NCBI RefSeq assembly: GCF_006149045.1
Contig: NZ_VBSN01000006.1
Coordinates: 1-64,000, forward strand
Direction: 5' to 3'
DNA length: 64,000 nt
Source: Dyadobacter flavalbus
GTDB taxonomy: Bacteria > Bacteroidota > Bacteroidia > Cytophagales > Spirosomataceae
Shown here: positions 8,516-17,518 of the stretch, in pieces
Layout of the letters: each line of letters opens with the position of its first letter
Numbering within the stretch: position 1 is the first letter of the stretch
Translations under genes and position numbers: made by a program
The notes under the pieces: generated by a model
Seen by the model: the letters and a program-made list of their open reading frames with translations, nothing else
Told to the model about the DNA's origin: nothing
The model's database searches: none

Positions 8516-9457
8516 ATGATGAAAGATTTCCTGAAAAATGTAAAAGTCAGAAAGGCAGCCGTAAGCATGCTTTGTGCAGCCGCTTGTTTCTTTTTTACAA
8601 GCTGTGAAGATGTTATTGACCTTGAAACACAAACCGGCCCGGAGCAAATGGTTGTGGACGGATGGATTACGAATGAAGCCGGCCCGCAAACCATCAAACT
8701 GACCTGGTCCGCAAATTATTTCAATAACAATGCACCAAAGCCCGTTCTGAACGCAGAAGTTACCGTTACGGATAATCTTGGAAAAACCTTTGAATTTGAA
8801 GATGCCGATGCAAACGGCACTTATGTATGGGGCACTTCCAGTGCCGACACTCTGGGGCAAACCGGAAGAACTTATACGCTGAAAATCAAGAACGGGGCGG
8901 AAATGTATTCTGCAGTTACCGAAATAAAACGGGTTCCGACTGTGGATTCTGTTGTTTACCGAAATGAAAAGCTGCCTTTTGAACCGGACAAAGGTCCGAG
9001 AGAAGGATTTGTAGCGCAGTTTTATGCAAGGGATTTCGCTGGTTCGGGCGATACGTACTGGATAAAACCATTCGTTGGAGGAAAGGCAGTTGTGGACAAA
9101 GCCGTCAATATTTCCATTGCATACGATGCCGCATTCAACTCCGGCGCAGCCACCGACGGACTGATTTTTATTCTGCCGCTGCGTGAATCCATTACAACAG
9201 ATTCGCTTTATTCTGCCGGTGCATCTGTGGGTGTGGAACTTCACAGCATAACCAATGAAACCTTTGAATACCTGAATCAAATTCGTGAGCAGGCTTCAAA
9301 CGGCGGATTGTTTGCAACGCCGATCACAAATATCCGGTCCAATGTCATTAATGCAAATCCAGACGGCTCGAAGGCACTTGGCTTTTTCGGCGCTTCGGCA
9401 GTCAGTCGGAAAGAAACGGTCATCGATCCGGCAAAAGCCCGTCCGGACGATGATTAA
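8516..9457 (+). CDS. DUF4249-family lipoprotein, partner of the TonB receptor
   Basis: An approximately 313-residue predicted lipoprotein. After a basic, hydrophobic signal peptide comes a lipobox ending in Cys (FFFTSCEDVIDL). The following text 'QMVVDGWITNEAGPQTIKLTWSANYF' in pattern (V.GWITN..GP..I.LT.S..YF) is the hallmark of DUF4249. The frame is open further upstream, to 8375 inside the receptor gene. The ATG at 8516 (or 8519, or 8498) is preferred because it gives a proper signal peptide and does not overlap the receptor. It probably forms a surface complex with the receptor encoded 52 bases upstream. Function within the pair is unknown. Confidence 0.85.
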   Translation: MMKDFLKNVKVRKAAVSMLCAAACFFFTSCEDVIDLETQTGPEQMVVDGWITNEAGPQTIKLTWSANYFNNNAPKPVLNAEVTVTDNLGKTFEFEDADANGTYVWGTSSADTLGQTGRTYTLKIKNGAEMYSAVTEIKRVPTVDSVVYRNEKLPFEPDKGPREGFVAQFYARDFAGSGDTYWIKPFVGGKAVVDKAVNISIAYDAAFNSGAATDGLIFILPLRESITTDSLYSAGASVGVELHSITNETFEYLNQIREQASNGGLFATPITNIRSNVINANPDGSKALGFFGASAVSRKETVIDPAKARPDDD

Positions 9458-9478
9458 GGTGTTTTCTAAATAGCATGT

Positions 9479-9512
9479 ACCGCTGGCAATTCAGTTTACC
9501 AGCGGTTTTTTG
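9479..9512 (+). terminator. Rho-independent terminator after the receptor/DUF4249 pair
   Basis: An 8-bp GC-rich stem, ACCGCTGG (9479-9486) with CCAGCGGT (9499-9506), is followed by a T run. Confidence 0.8.
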
Positions 9513-9528
9513 TTATAAATAGCTTTTG

Positions 9529-9716
9529 GCGATCAGCTTTGAGCTTTTAGTTTGTAAAAGATGCTCATCCGAGCTAAATTCAATCAACTGCTTATTTCAA
9601 TATAAAGAAGGTTAAAACAAGCTGAATGAAAGTTTTTAAAGTCTGTCTTTACTAAATGCGTATTTTTCAAGCAGCCATCAGCTAAAGGCCAAAAGCCATT
9701 AGCTATAATCAAACAC
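9529..9716. repeat. AGCT-rich low-complexity intergenic stretch
   Basis: This gene-free stretch between a terminator and the aminopeptidase gene contains recurring short words (AGCTTT, AGCTAAA, CCAAAAGCC, TTAGCTATA). Similar words recur in other intergenic gaps at about 16150-16285 and 26529-26566. No open frame or clear structure is present. It looks like a degenerate dispersed intergenic repeat. Confidence 0.4.
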
Positions 9717-9723
9717 CCCGATC

Positions 9724-10845
9724 ATGAAAATAAATTTACTTGCCATTTTACTGCTTTTAACTTTTTGTGCTGCTGCGCAGAAACGTTCAAGGGAACTGGG
9801 GATCAAAATCGGCGTACTTTCTCCGGGTACGATGAACGCCATAACGGATGTTGCAGGCGTAAAGGTCGGGCAGGTTACTTTGTCGGAAGGTGCTGATGTA
9901 AGAACGGGCGTAACGGCCATCCTTCCGCACGACGGTAATCTTTTTCAGCAAAAAGTAATGGCCGCCATGTATATCGGCAACGGTTTCGGCAAACTGGCCG
10001 GCTACTCTCAGGTGGAAGAACTGGGAACACTGGAATCGCCCATTGTGCTTACGAATACGCTGAGTGTCCCCACAGCAGCGGATGCAATTATTGACTGGAC
10101 ATTGACCCAGAAAGGCAATGAAAATGTAAGGTCCGTAAATTCGGTTGTAGGCGAAACCAATGACGGTTACCTGAATGATATCCGCGGCAGGCATGTAAGA
10201 AAAGAGCATGTGCTCAACGCGCTGGCACAGGCGGTAAGCGGGCAGGTAGCCGAAGGCAACGTAGGCGCGGGAACAGGAACGGTCTGTTTCAACTGGAAAG
10301 GAGGCATCGGCACTTCATCCCGCAAGCTTCCCAAAAATCTGGGCGGCTACACGGTCGGCGTTCTTGTACAGACCAACTTTGGAGGTGTACTGAAAGTGAA
10401 CGGCGTGCCTGTAGGTGAAGAAATGGGGAAATACGCATTCAAGGAATCGCTGGACAAATCTTCGGACGGATCGTGTATGATGGTCGTAGCCACGGATGCA
10501 CCGCTGGACGCCAGAAACCTGAAACGACTTGCCAAAAGGGTTTTTATGGGCATGGCGCAAACGGGCGGCATCGCATCAAACGGCAGCGGCGATTATGTAA
10601 TTGCCTTTTCTACTGCCAACCGGGTTTTGCATGAAACTTCGGAATCCACTTTCAGTGCCAGCTATTTGCATAATGATTATGTCTCGCCGCTCTTTCTTGC
10701 TGCCATGGAATCCACGGAGGAGGCTATTATCAATTCACTTCTGATGGCGCGTACTTCGGAGGGCACGCAAGGGCACAAGGTTGAAGAACTTCCTGAAGAT
10801 AAATTACTGGAAATCATGCGAAAATATGGCAGATTGAAGCAATAG
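9724..10845 (+). CDS. P1-family (DmpA-type) aminopeptidase
   Basis: A 373-residue member of the peptidase S58/P1 family (DmpA, D-aminopeptidase/esterase), Ntn-hydrolase-like enzymes that self-cleave to create an N-terminal nucleophile. Visible signatures are ITDVAGVKVGQVTL (about 40-53), GNVGAGTGTVCFNWKGGIG (about 179-196) and DGSCMMVVATDAPLDARN. The Gly249-Ser250 pair in the last motif is the expected autocleavage site, Ser250 becoming the nucleophile. A signal peptide (about 1-19, ending AAAQ) points to the periplasm. It probably removes N-terminal residues from peptides. The exact specificity (L, D or beta) is not predictable. Confidence 0.9.
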   Translation: MKINLLAILLLLTFCAAAQKRSRELGIKIGVLSPGTMNAITDVAGVKVGQVTLSEGADVRTGVTAILPHDGNLFQQKVMAAMYIGNGFGKLAGYSQVEELGTLESPIVLTNTLSVPTAADAIIDWTLTQKGNENVRSVNSVVGETNDGYLNDIRGRHVRKEHVLNALAQAVSGQVAEGNVGAGTGTVCFNWKGGIGTSSRKLPKNLGGYTVGVLVQTNFGGVLKVNGVPVGEEMGKYAFKESLDKSSDGSCMMVVATDAPLDARNLKRLAKRVFMGMAQTGGIASNGSGDYVIAFSTANRVLHETSESTFSASYLHNDYVSPLFLAAMESTEEAIINSLLMARTSEGTQGHKVEELPEDKLLEIMRKYGRLKQ

Positions 10846-10907
10846 CCGATACTTTGCCTGACTTTTGATTCTTTCCTTACAAAAAATTTGCGATTGTGAT
10901 TTTTTAA

Positions 10908-11339
10908 ATGAAAATTTGCCGTTTAATTGGAATCCCGCTCTTGGACTTGAAGACTGCAAAGGTTATTAATCAGACAATCAGCTTAATGCTGGCCATCATC
11001 CTTCTGATGGTTGCAGGAATGCGGTCGTGGCCTGCACATCATGGTTCAGTTCAGGATTACGCCTCGGAGGCTGAGAAAGCAAGCAAGGATTTTACAAAGA
11101 AAGATTTTCCGGGCTCAGCGAAGTCCGATCAGGCGAAAGTAAGTACGTTGTCGCTTGATGCTGTTATTACCCTGGCCATTTCCTACGATTTTTCTCATTA
11201 TTTCTATTTTCTGCCGCAGCCTGACTGGCATTTTGTTTCCGGTAAGGCCATTGTAAAAGTTGCTTTTGAAGAGCCTTTTTTCTTTTTTTCCTACTTTCAC
11301 CGGATCTTCGGAAGAACGTTAGTCACCAACGCACCCTGA
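10908..11339 (+). CDS. Small protein of unknown function with membrane segment
   Basis: A 143-residue protein that I cannot assign to a named family. One hydrophobic helix (about residues 25-42) is preceded by a positively charged stretch, so it is either a signal anchor or a signal peptide. The remainder is charged around 60-80, then very aromatic (SHYFYFLPQPDW, PFFFFSYFHRIFG), and ends in NAP. The aromatic C-terminal pattern resembles short orphan proteins that I have an impression of in Cytophagales genomes, so it is probably a real gene. The start could also be the Met at residue 27. It lies between the aminopeptidase and secDF with no clear operon link. Confidence 0.6.
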   Translation: MKICRLIGIPLLDLKTAKVINQTISLMLAIILLMVAGMRSWPAHHGSVQDYASEAEKASKDFTKKDFPGSAKSDQAKVSTLSLDAVITLAISYDFSHYFYFLPQPDWHFVSGKAIVKVAFEEPFFFFSYFHRIFGRTLVTNAP

Positions 11340-11525
11340 ATACCTTTTCAGGCGATTGAACGTTATCTCTTCAAATACTTGATACAGCCTGTCTCCGTTG
11401 TTTCTGTTGAATGCCTTGATTTGTTCAATCATTGATTTTACAGCTGTCGTTGCCTGTTTCCAGGCTTTTTACAACTTCGTTTTTACTTACAGAATTTCAT
11501 TTAATTTTTTTTATAATCAAACCAG

Positions 11526-14498
11526 ATGGCCAATAGGAATGGAATATTAGGGCTAACCATTGTGATTGCCCTTATCAGCGTCTATTATCTTTCTTTTACT
11601 TTCGTTTCAAGAAACATAAAGAGTAAAGCGCTGACTTTTGCAACAGATGCAAAAGGTGATGTTGATCAGTCAAAAAAGCAACGCTACATTGACTCATTGT
11701 GGCGAGAAGATGTCTATTTGGGACATACTTTGCAGGAAGTTACCGAGCGTGAACTGAACCTCGGACTTGACCTTCAGGGCGGTATGCACGTTGTTCTGGA
11801 AGTTTCTCCTGCCGACATCCTGAAAGGAATGGCGGGCGGAAATGCACGCAGCGCAGCATTCCAGAGCGCTTTGAAAACTGCAGCCGAAGATAAAGCAGCA
11901 AGCAACAAGACCTTTATCAATCGTTTTGTATCGGCATATAAAGCAGCAGCTCCGAATACAAGTCTGGCGAGCGTATTTGCAACAAGTACCAACCGTGGAA
12001 AAATCAGCAGCAACTCATCGGATGGTGACGTGATCAAAATGCTGAACACAGAAATTGATGGTTCTATAGACCGCGCTTTCCAGATTACACAGGCCCGTAT
12101 TGATAAATTCGGTGTTACAAACCCGAATATTCAGCGTCTTCCAGGCCAGAACCGCGTTCTTGTTGAACTTCCGGGTGTTGACAACCCTGAGCGTGTACGC
12201 CGCTTGCTTTCAGGTGCTGCAAGACTGGAATTTGCAGAAGTATATCTTACCAATGAAGTAGCGCCTGCGCTGGACGGACTGGGAAAATACCTTGCAAAAC
12301 AGGATGAAATCAAAAAAGCCACTGCAAAGCCTTCGGCTACTGCAGCAGCAACAGATACTACGAAAAAAACAGGCTTGGGCGGATTGGCCGCGCAGCTTGA
12401 ACAGAAATCAGATTCTACGGTTTCGGATTCGTCAGCACTTGCAGCTCAGAGTGCAGCTTTGACCAGCCTGTTTGTGCCAATGCCGCAAGGATTGGGTGTT
12501 TACCTGAAAGATACAGCACGTGCAAACGAAATCCTTACGCGTCCGGAAGTTCGTTCGCTGTTTCCTGCAGACCTTGTTTTCATGTGGGACCGCAAAGGAA
12601 CTGAAGGTGCAAACAACCAATTGATCCTGCCTTTGTACTTTATCAAAAAGGCAAATGGCGAGCCTGCAATGGAAGGTGACGTTATCGTGGATGCAACGCA
12701 TGACTACGATGAGCGCGGCCGTCCGGAAGTTACCATGCGTATGAACGGGGAAGGCGCACGTAAATGGCGTTCACTAACGGCACGCAGCATTAACCGTCCG
12801 GTTGCAATTATTATTGACAATCTGGTTTATACAGCTCCGACGGTGCAAGGTGAAATTCCAAACGGTAACTCAAGCATTACAGGAAACTTTACAGTTGAAG
12901 AAACAAAAGACATGTCCAACGTGCTTAAAGCCGGTAAGCTGCCTGCTCCGACGCACATTGTGGAAGAAGCTGTTGTGGGATCTTCACTGGGTGCGGAAGC
13001 GATTCGTGACGGTATCCTGTCTTCTATTGTCGGCTTGGTTATTGTGCTTGTTTTCATGGTTGCTTACTACAACAAGGCCGGCTGGATTGCAGATATTGCA
13101 TTGCTTATCAACTTGTTCTTCCTTTTAGGGGTAATGGCGTCTCTGGGAGCTGTTCTGACGCTTTCAGGAATTGCGGGTATTGTACTTTCCATCGGTATGG
13201 CCGTGGATGCAAACGTACTGATATATGAAGGTATCAAGGCGGAACTGGCGGACGGCAAGCCGTTCGGACAAGCTGTTCAGGATGGTTTCAAGCACTCGCT
13301 GACTGCCATTATTGACTCCAATGTTACAACGCTGCTTACAGGTATCATCCTTTATACATTCGGAACGGGTCTTGTGCTTGGCTTTGCAACAACGCTGGTC
13401 ATTGGTTTGATTACTTCTTTGTTCACAGCTATTTTCATCACACGTCTGCTGCTTGAAAACCAGATCAAAAAAGGAAAGGTATTTAACTTTTATACCGGTC
13501 TTACCAAAAACTGGTTTCAGGATAACCACTTTGACTTTGTTTCGCAGCGCCGTCGTTTCTATATTATTTCTTCCATCATCATCGCCATCGGAGTAGGATC
13601 GTTTATTTTCAAAGGATTCGGTCTGGGTATCGATTTCAAAGGCGGACGTTCTTATGTTGTCCGTTTTGAGAATTCGGTTGATGCGGATGATCTGAGAAGC
13701 ATTATGGATACAGAACTGGGTTCCACTACAGAAGTTAAAACTTTCGGTGGCCTTGATCAGGTTAAAATTACAACGCCATATTTAATCGATGTCACAACGC
13801 CTGATGCTGATCAGAAAGCTGAAGCCAAAATTTTGTCGGGTATTTCCAAAATAAAGGGTAATCCTGCAAAGATTGTAAGTTCCAATAAAGTAGGTCCTAC
13901 AATGGCGTATGATACACTGTTATCTGCTGTGTATGCCATTCTGCTTGCACTTGCTGCCAACTTTATATACATTCTGATCCGTTTTAAGCGTGTTGCATTC
14001 AGCTACGGCGCAGTTGTTTCACTTGCGCATGACGTTGTGATCATTCTTGCCATTTTCTCTTTGTTTAACGGATGGCTGCCATGGTCGCTTGACATTGATC
14101 AGGCTTTCATCGGTGCAATCCTGACCATGATCGGATATTCAATGAATGACACCGTTGTAATTTATGACCGTATCCGCGATTATCTGAACGATGAGCGGTC
14201 ACGCGGACAAAGCATGTCAACTGTTATCAACAACGCATTGAACAGTACGCTAAGCCGTACGGCAGTAACGGGTATTTCGGTAATACTTGTACTGGTTGTA
14301 TTAATGATTTTCGGCGGTGCGGTAATCCGCGGATTTACATTCTGTATGCTGCTTGGTGTAATTGTGGGTACGTATTCTTCCCTGTTTGTGGCAGCTCCGA
14401 TTGTTGTTGACCTTTTACAACGTGAAAAATCAAAAGAGCCGGCACTTACGGTTGCAGATACTGCTGCACCGGTTGCTGGAAAAAAGATTAAAGCATAG
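11526..14498 (+). CDS. secDF: Fused protein translocase subunit SecDF
   Basis: A 990-residue fusion of SecD and SecF, inner-membrane proton-driven subunits that help the Sec translocon pull proteins into the periplasm. The SecD half has an N-terminal helix, the motif NLGLDLQGGMHVVLEV, a large periplasmic P1 domain, and conserved membrane segments with GIVLSIGMAVDANVLIYEGIK. The SecF half starts near residue 670, with GLGIDFKGGRSYVVRFE, and has the matching membrane motif ILTMIGYSMNDTVVIYDRI. Fusion is usual in Bacteroidota. An alanine/serine-rich linker (about 260-315) in the SecD periplasmic domain is lineage-specific. A terminator follows. Confidence 0.96.
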   Translation: MANRNGILGLTIVIALISVYYLSFTFVSRNIKSKALTFATDAKGDVDQSKKQRYIDSLWREDVYLGHTLQEVTERELNLGLDLQGGMHVVLEVSPADILKGMAGGNARSAAFQSALKTAAEDKAASNKTFINRFVSAYKAAAPNTSLASVFATSTNRGKISSNSSDGDVIKMLNTEIDGSIDRAFQITQARIDKFGVTNPNIQRLPGQNRVLVELPGVDNPERVRRLLSGAARLEFAEVYLTNEVAPALDGLGKYLAKQDEIKKATAKPSATAAATDTTKKTGLGGLAAQLEQKSDSTVSDSSALAAQSAALTSLFVPMPQGLGVYLKDTARANEILTRPEVRSLFPADLVFMWDRKGTEGANNQLILPLYFIKKANGEPAMEGDVIVDATHDYDERGRPEVTMRMNGEGARKWRSLTARSINRPVAIIIDNLVYTAPTVQGEIPNGNSSITGNFTVEETKDMSNVLKAGKLPAPTHIVEEAVVGSSLGAEAIRDGILSSIVGLVIVLVFMVAYYNKAGWIADIALLINLFFLLGVMASLGAVLTLSGIAGIVLSIGMAVDANVLIYEGIKAELADGKPFGQAVQDGFKHSLTAIIDSNVTTLLTGIILYTFGTGLVLGFATTLVIGLITSLFTAIFITRLLLENQIKKGKVFNFYTGLTKNWFQDNHFDFVSQRRRFYIISSIIIAIGVGSFIFKGFGLGIDFKGGRSYVVRFENSVDADDLRSIMDTELGSTTEVKTFGGLDQVKITTPYLIDVTTPDADQKAEAKILSGISKIKGNPAKIVSSNKVGPTMAYDTLLSAVYAILLALAANFIYILIRFKRVAFSYGAVVSLAHDVVIILAIFSLFNGWLPWSLDIDQAFIGAILTMIGYSMNDTVVIYDRIRDYLNDERSRGQSMSTVINNALNSTLSRTAVTGISVILVLVVLMIFGGAVIRGFTFCMLLGVIVGTYSSLFVAAPIVVDLLQREKSKEPALTVADTAAPVAGKKIKA

Positions 14499-14510
14499 GT
14501 TTTAAAGAAT

Positions 14511-14546
14511 AAAAGGGGGGAAGTTTTATACTTTTCCCCTTTTTAT
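14511..14546 (+). terminator. Rho-independent terminator after secDF
   Basis: A 13-bp stem (AAAAGGGG at 14511-14518 with CCCCTTTT at 14536-14543, extended by GGAAG/CTTTT with wobble pairs) around a 7-base loop, ending in a T-rich tail. Confidence 0.8.
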
Positions 14547-14620
14547 TTTGTAGCTATACATACTTGACAAATTTTCTTCTAGTTTTATGCTGTTACTATA
14601 ACTACAACTAAGCGCTTTAT

Positions 14621-16072
14621 ATGGCAAATCAATTATGGGTTAAAAAGCCTATTGAAAAATTATTACAGGAATCAACCGGAGAAGCAAACCAGTTAAAGCG
14701 GTCGCTGGGATCAGCCAGCCTGGTTGCACTTGGAATTGGTGCGATCATCGGTGCAGGGCTTTTTTCATTAACGGGAATTGCTGCGGCAGAACATTCCGGA
14801 CCGGCAGTAACCATTTCATTTATACTCGCAGCGCTTGGCTGCGCATTTGCAGGACTTTGCTATGCCGAGTTTGCTTCCATGATACCCATTGCTGGAAGTG
14901 CTTATACTTATTCATACGCTACAATGGGCGAATTTGTAGCCTGGATTATAGGCTGGGACCTTGTTCTGGAATATGCGCTCGGCGCTGCAACCGTTTCCGT
15001 AAGCTGGTCACGGTATCTGCTCGAATTCCTTAACAAGTTTGATATTCATCTTCCTACTCAGCTGGTTTGTTCTCCTTTTGAAGTAGTGAAACTGAGTAAC
15101 GGAACGGTAATCGATAACGGAATTGTCAATTTGCCGGCTATAATCATCGTTTGCCTGTTGTCATTGCTTCTGATCAGAGGAACGCAGAGTTCTGCTTTCC
15201 TGAACAATTTGCTTGTTATCCTCAAAGTAGCAGTTGTACTGATATTTATTGCATTGGGATGGAGCCACATTGACCCTCAGAACTATGTTCCATACATTCC
15301 TGATAATACCGGAAATTATGAAAACTTTGGCTGGACGGGCATTGCCACCGGAGCGGCCGTAGTATTTTTTGCCTTTATCGGATTTGATGCGGTTTCAACG
15401 GCTGCGCAGGAAGCAAAAAACCCGCAGAAAGGAATGCCGATCGGAATTCTGGGTTCGTTGGTTGTTTGTACAATTCTGTATGTGCTTTTTGCACATGTGA
15501 TGACGGGTCTGGTAAAATATACCGAATTTGCAAATGATGCAAAACCGGCTGCAACGGCTTTCGCCAAAACAGGTTACGATTCACTTCAGACCGCATTGAT
15601 CATCGCAATTCTGGCGGGATATACCTCTGTAATCATTGTGATGCTTCTGGGGCAGAGCCGCGTGTTTTATTCCATGAGTAAAGACGGGCTGCTGCCTAGA
15701 TTTTTCAGTGATGTACACACCAAATTCCGGACTCCATGGAAAACAAACCTGTTCTTTATGGCGTTTGTAAGCATCTTTTCCGGGCTTGTTCCGGTAAGTG
15801 ATCTGGGCCATATGGTGAGTATCGGCACGTTGTTTGCATTCTGCCTGGTTTGTGTGGGCGTCTGGATGCTGCGTGTAAAAAGACCTGATCTTCAGCGATC
15901 ATTCCGTACGCCGCTCGTTCCGTTTGTACCGATAATGGGAATTGTGGTTTGCCTTTACCTGATGTATTCTTTGCCGGTAGAAAGCTGGTTCCGTCTGGCA
16001 ATCTGGCTTGCGCTGGGCCTGGCTGTTTATTTCGGCTATGGTAAGAAGAACAGCAAGTTGGGAAGGGAGTAG
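14621..16072 (+). CDS. APC-family amino acid permease (cationic amino acid transporter type)
   Basis: A 483-residue polytopic inner-membrane transporter with about 12-13 hydrophobic helices. The first helix carries the APC motif GIGAIIGAGLFSLTG (about residues 38-52). The AGSAYTYSYATMGEFVAW region and FFAFIGFDAVSTAAQEAKNPQKGMPIGI (in parts) are typical of the CAT/YhdG branch. It most likely exchanges or imports amino acids using the proton gradient. Substrate is not predictable. It stands alone, between the secDF terminator and a strong bidirectional terminator. Confidence 0.92.
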   Translation: MANQLWVKKPIEKLLQESTGEANQLKRSLGSASLVALGIGAIIGAGLFSLTGIAAAEHSGPAVTISFILAALGCAFAGLCYAEFASMIPIAGSAYTYSYATMGEFVAWIIGWDLVLEYALGAATVSVSWSRYLLEFLNKFDIHLPTQLVCSPFEVVKLSNGTVIDNGIVNLPAIIIVCLLSLLLIRGTQSSAFLNNLLVILKVAVVLIFIALGWSHIDPQNYVPYIPDNTGNYENFGWTGIATGAAVVFFAFIGFDAVSTAAQEAKNPQKGMPIGILGSLVVCTILYVLFAHVMTGLVKYTEFANDAKPAATAFAKTGYDSLQTALIIAILAGYTSVIIVMLLGQSRVFYSMSKDGLLPRFFSDVHTKFRTPWKTNLFFMAFVSIFSGLVPVSDLGHMVSIGTLFAFCLVCVGVWMLRVKRPDLQRSFRTPLVPFVPIMGIVVCLYLMYSLPVESWFRLAIWLALGLAVYFGYGKKNSKLGRE

Positions 16073-16084
16073 GTTTTTGACGGA

Positions 16085-16190
16085 TGACGGTGATTAATTG
16101 TCATTTATTGTCAGTGATGGTCATTGATTGTTTTTGATCTTTAACCAAAGCTAATTGCTGGCAGCTGAACGCTAACTGCTAAACAGCTGT
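16085..16190. repeat. Short imperfect repeats between converging genes
   Basis: After the permease stop there is a run of related words: GATTAATTGTCATTTATTGTC, then GATGGTCATTGATTG. It is followed by AGCTAATTGCTGGCAGCTGAACGCTAAC-type words, in pieces. No coding frame is seen. It resembles degenerate slippage-type intergenic repeats. Confidence 0.4.
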
Positions 16191-16200
16191 GAATAATCAT

Positions 16201-16242
16201 AAAAAAGTCTTGCTTTCAGGAACCCGGAAGCAAGACTTTTTT
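16201..16242. terminator. Strong bidirectional terminator
   Basis: A 15-bp perfect stem (AAAAAAGTCTTGCTT at 16201-16215 with its complement at 16228-16242) has an A run on one side and a T run on the other. It can end transcripts from the permease on the plus strand and from lhgO on the minus strand. Confidence 0.85.
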
Positions 16243-16245
16243 ATT

Positions 16246-16286
16246 TAAAGCCAAAAGCCAAAAGCCAAAAGCCAAAAGCCAAAAGC
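16246..16286. repeat. Tandem AAAAGCC heptamer repeat
   Basis: A run of about five to six consecutive copies of the 7-base unit AAAAGCC. The last copy is altered and runs into the stop codon of lhgO. Such a run can change length by slippage and would shift only the region just after the lhgO stop. Confidence 0.85.
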
Positions 16287-17485
16287 TATATTCTTGCAAG
16301 AACCCTTTCCGAGACCGTTTGACCGATTGACAATGAAGAAGTTGCTGCCGGTGACGGGGCGTTGCAGATGTTGATCGCGCTTTTATTTTCAATAATCGAA
16401 AAATCGTCCAGAAGACCGCCGTCATAATCACAAGCCTGCGCACGCACGCCCGCGCCGCCAGGAACAAGATCGTCGCTTTGGATTTCCGGGATCAAACCTT
16501 GCAGTGCTTTGGTAAAAGCAGCTTTGGAAAATGAACGATAGTACTCGCCCATACCGGTTTTCCAGTATTTTGCAGCTACTTTCCGGAAACCCGGCCAAGC
16601 CAGCGATTCCATCATTTCACCGACATTCAGATCTGTTTTACGGTACCCTTCACGCCGGAAGGCAAAAACGGCATTCGGGCCGGCTTCAACGCCTCCTTCG
16701 ATCATTCTGGTAAAATGCACACCCAGAAACGGGAAATTCGGGTCGGGGACGGGATAAATCAGATTTTTGACGAGGTATTGTTTTTCCGGAACAATCTTGT
16801 AATACTCTCCACGGAAAGGAATGATTTTGACCTTTATATTTTCAGGCTGCGTTAACTGCGCAATTTTATCGGAATACAAGCCGGCGCAATTTACGATCAG
16901 GCGTGTTTCAAAAACTTTGCCCGTAGCTGAAACAACTTCGGAATGTGTATTGCGGCTTTTTACATCAATGATTTTTTCGCCAAACCGGATTTCTCCACCC
17001 AGCTTTTGCAGGCATTCGGCATATTTTTCAGAAACCGATTTGTAATCGATAATGCCTGTATAAGGAACCCAAATGCCTTCCATACCTGTTACATGCGGTT
17101 CAATTTCGCGGATTTCAGCTTTGGAAATCATTTTGTTTTTTACCAAGCCGTTTTGCAGGCCTCTTTCATAAAGGTTGCGCAGCAAAGGTTTCTGATCCTC
17201 GCTGGTTGCTACAACGATCTTACCGCACAAGTCATAAGGAACGCCTTCACGGTCGCAGAAATCGATGAGCATCTGATATCCGCGGATGCAGTTTGTTGCT
17301 TTTAGGCTTCCCGGTTTGTAATAAAGTCCCGAATGAATTACGCCGCTGTTGTGCCCCGTTTGATGCTTTGCAACTTCATTCTCCTTTTCCAGCAAAACCA
17401 GTTTCAATGAAGGTTTCTGCTCCTTGATCCGAAGTGCGGTAGCAAGGCCGACAATGCCGCCGCCTATAACTGTAATATCGTACAT
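16286..17485 (-). CDS. lhgO: L-2-hydroxyglutarate oxidase
   Basis: A 399-residue FAD-dependent oxidoreductase of the DAO/GlpD-like group that oxidises L-2-hydroxyglutarate to 2-oxoglutarate. The dinucleotide-binding motif VIGGGIVGLATALRI is at about 6-20. Downstream are the family motifs KHQTGHNSGVIHSGLYY and GAGVRAQACD. The length and these motifs match LhgO (YgaF) well and separate it from glycerol-3-phosphate dehydrogenases. It lies 33 bases downstream of anmK on the same strand, with no visible terminator between them, so the two may be co-transcribed. Confidence 0.92.
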   Translation of the reverse strand: MYDITVIGGGIVGLATALRIKEQKPSLKLVLLEKENEVAKHQTGHNSGVIHSGLYYKPGSLKATNCIRGYQMLIDFCDREGVPYDLCGKIVVATSEDQKPLLRNLYERGLQNGLVKNKMISKAEIREIEPHVTGMEGIWVPYTGIIDYKSVSEKYAECLQKLGGEIRFGEKIIDVKSRNTHSEVVSATGKVFETRLIVNCAGLYSDKIAQLTQPENIKVKIIPFRGEYYKIVPEKQYLVKNLIYPVPDPNFPFLGVHFTRMIEGGVEAGPNAVFAFRREGYRKTDLNVGEMMESLAWPGFRKVAAKYWKTGMGEYYRSFSKAAFTKALQGLIPEIQSDDLVPGGAGVRAQACDYDGGLLDDFSIIENKSAINICNAPSPAATSSLSIGQTVSERVLARI

Positions 17486-17518
17486 GAAATATAAATTACT
17501 GCTTGTTTGATCCGAAAA

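Noticed and set aside
6091..9457. SusC/SusD polysaccharide-utilisation pair
   Set aside because: The second protein is DUF4249-like, not SusD-like, and no glycoside hydrolase genes are adjacent.
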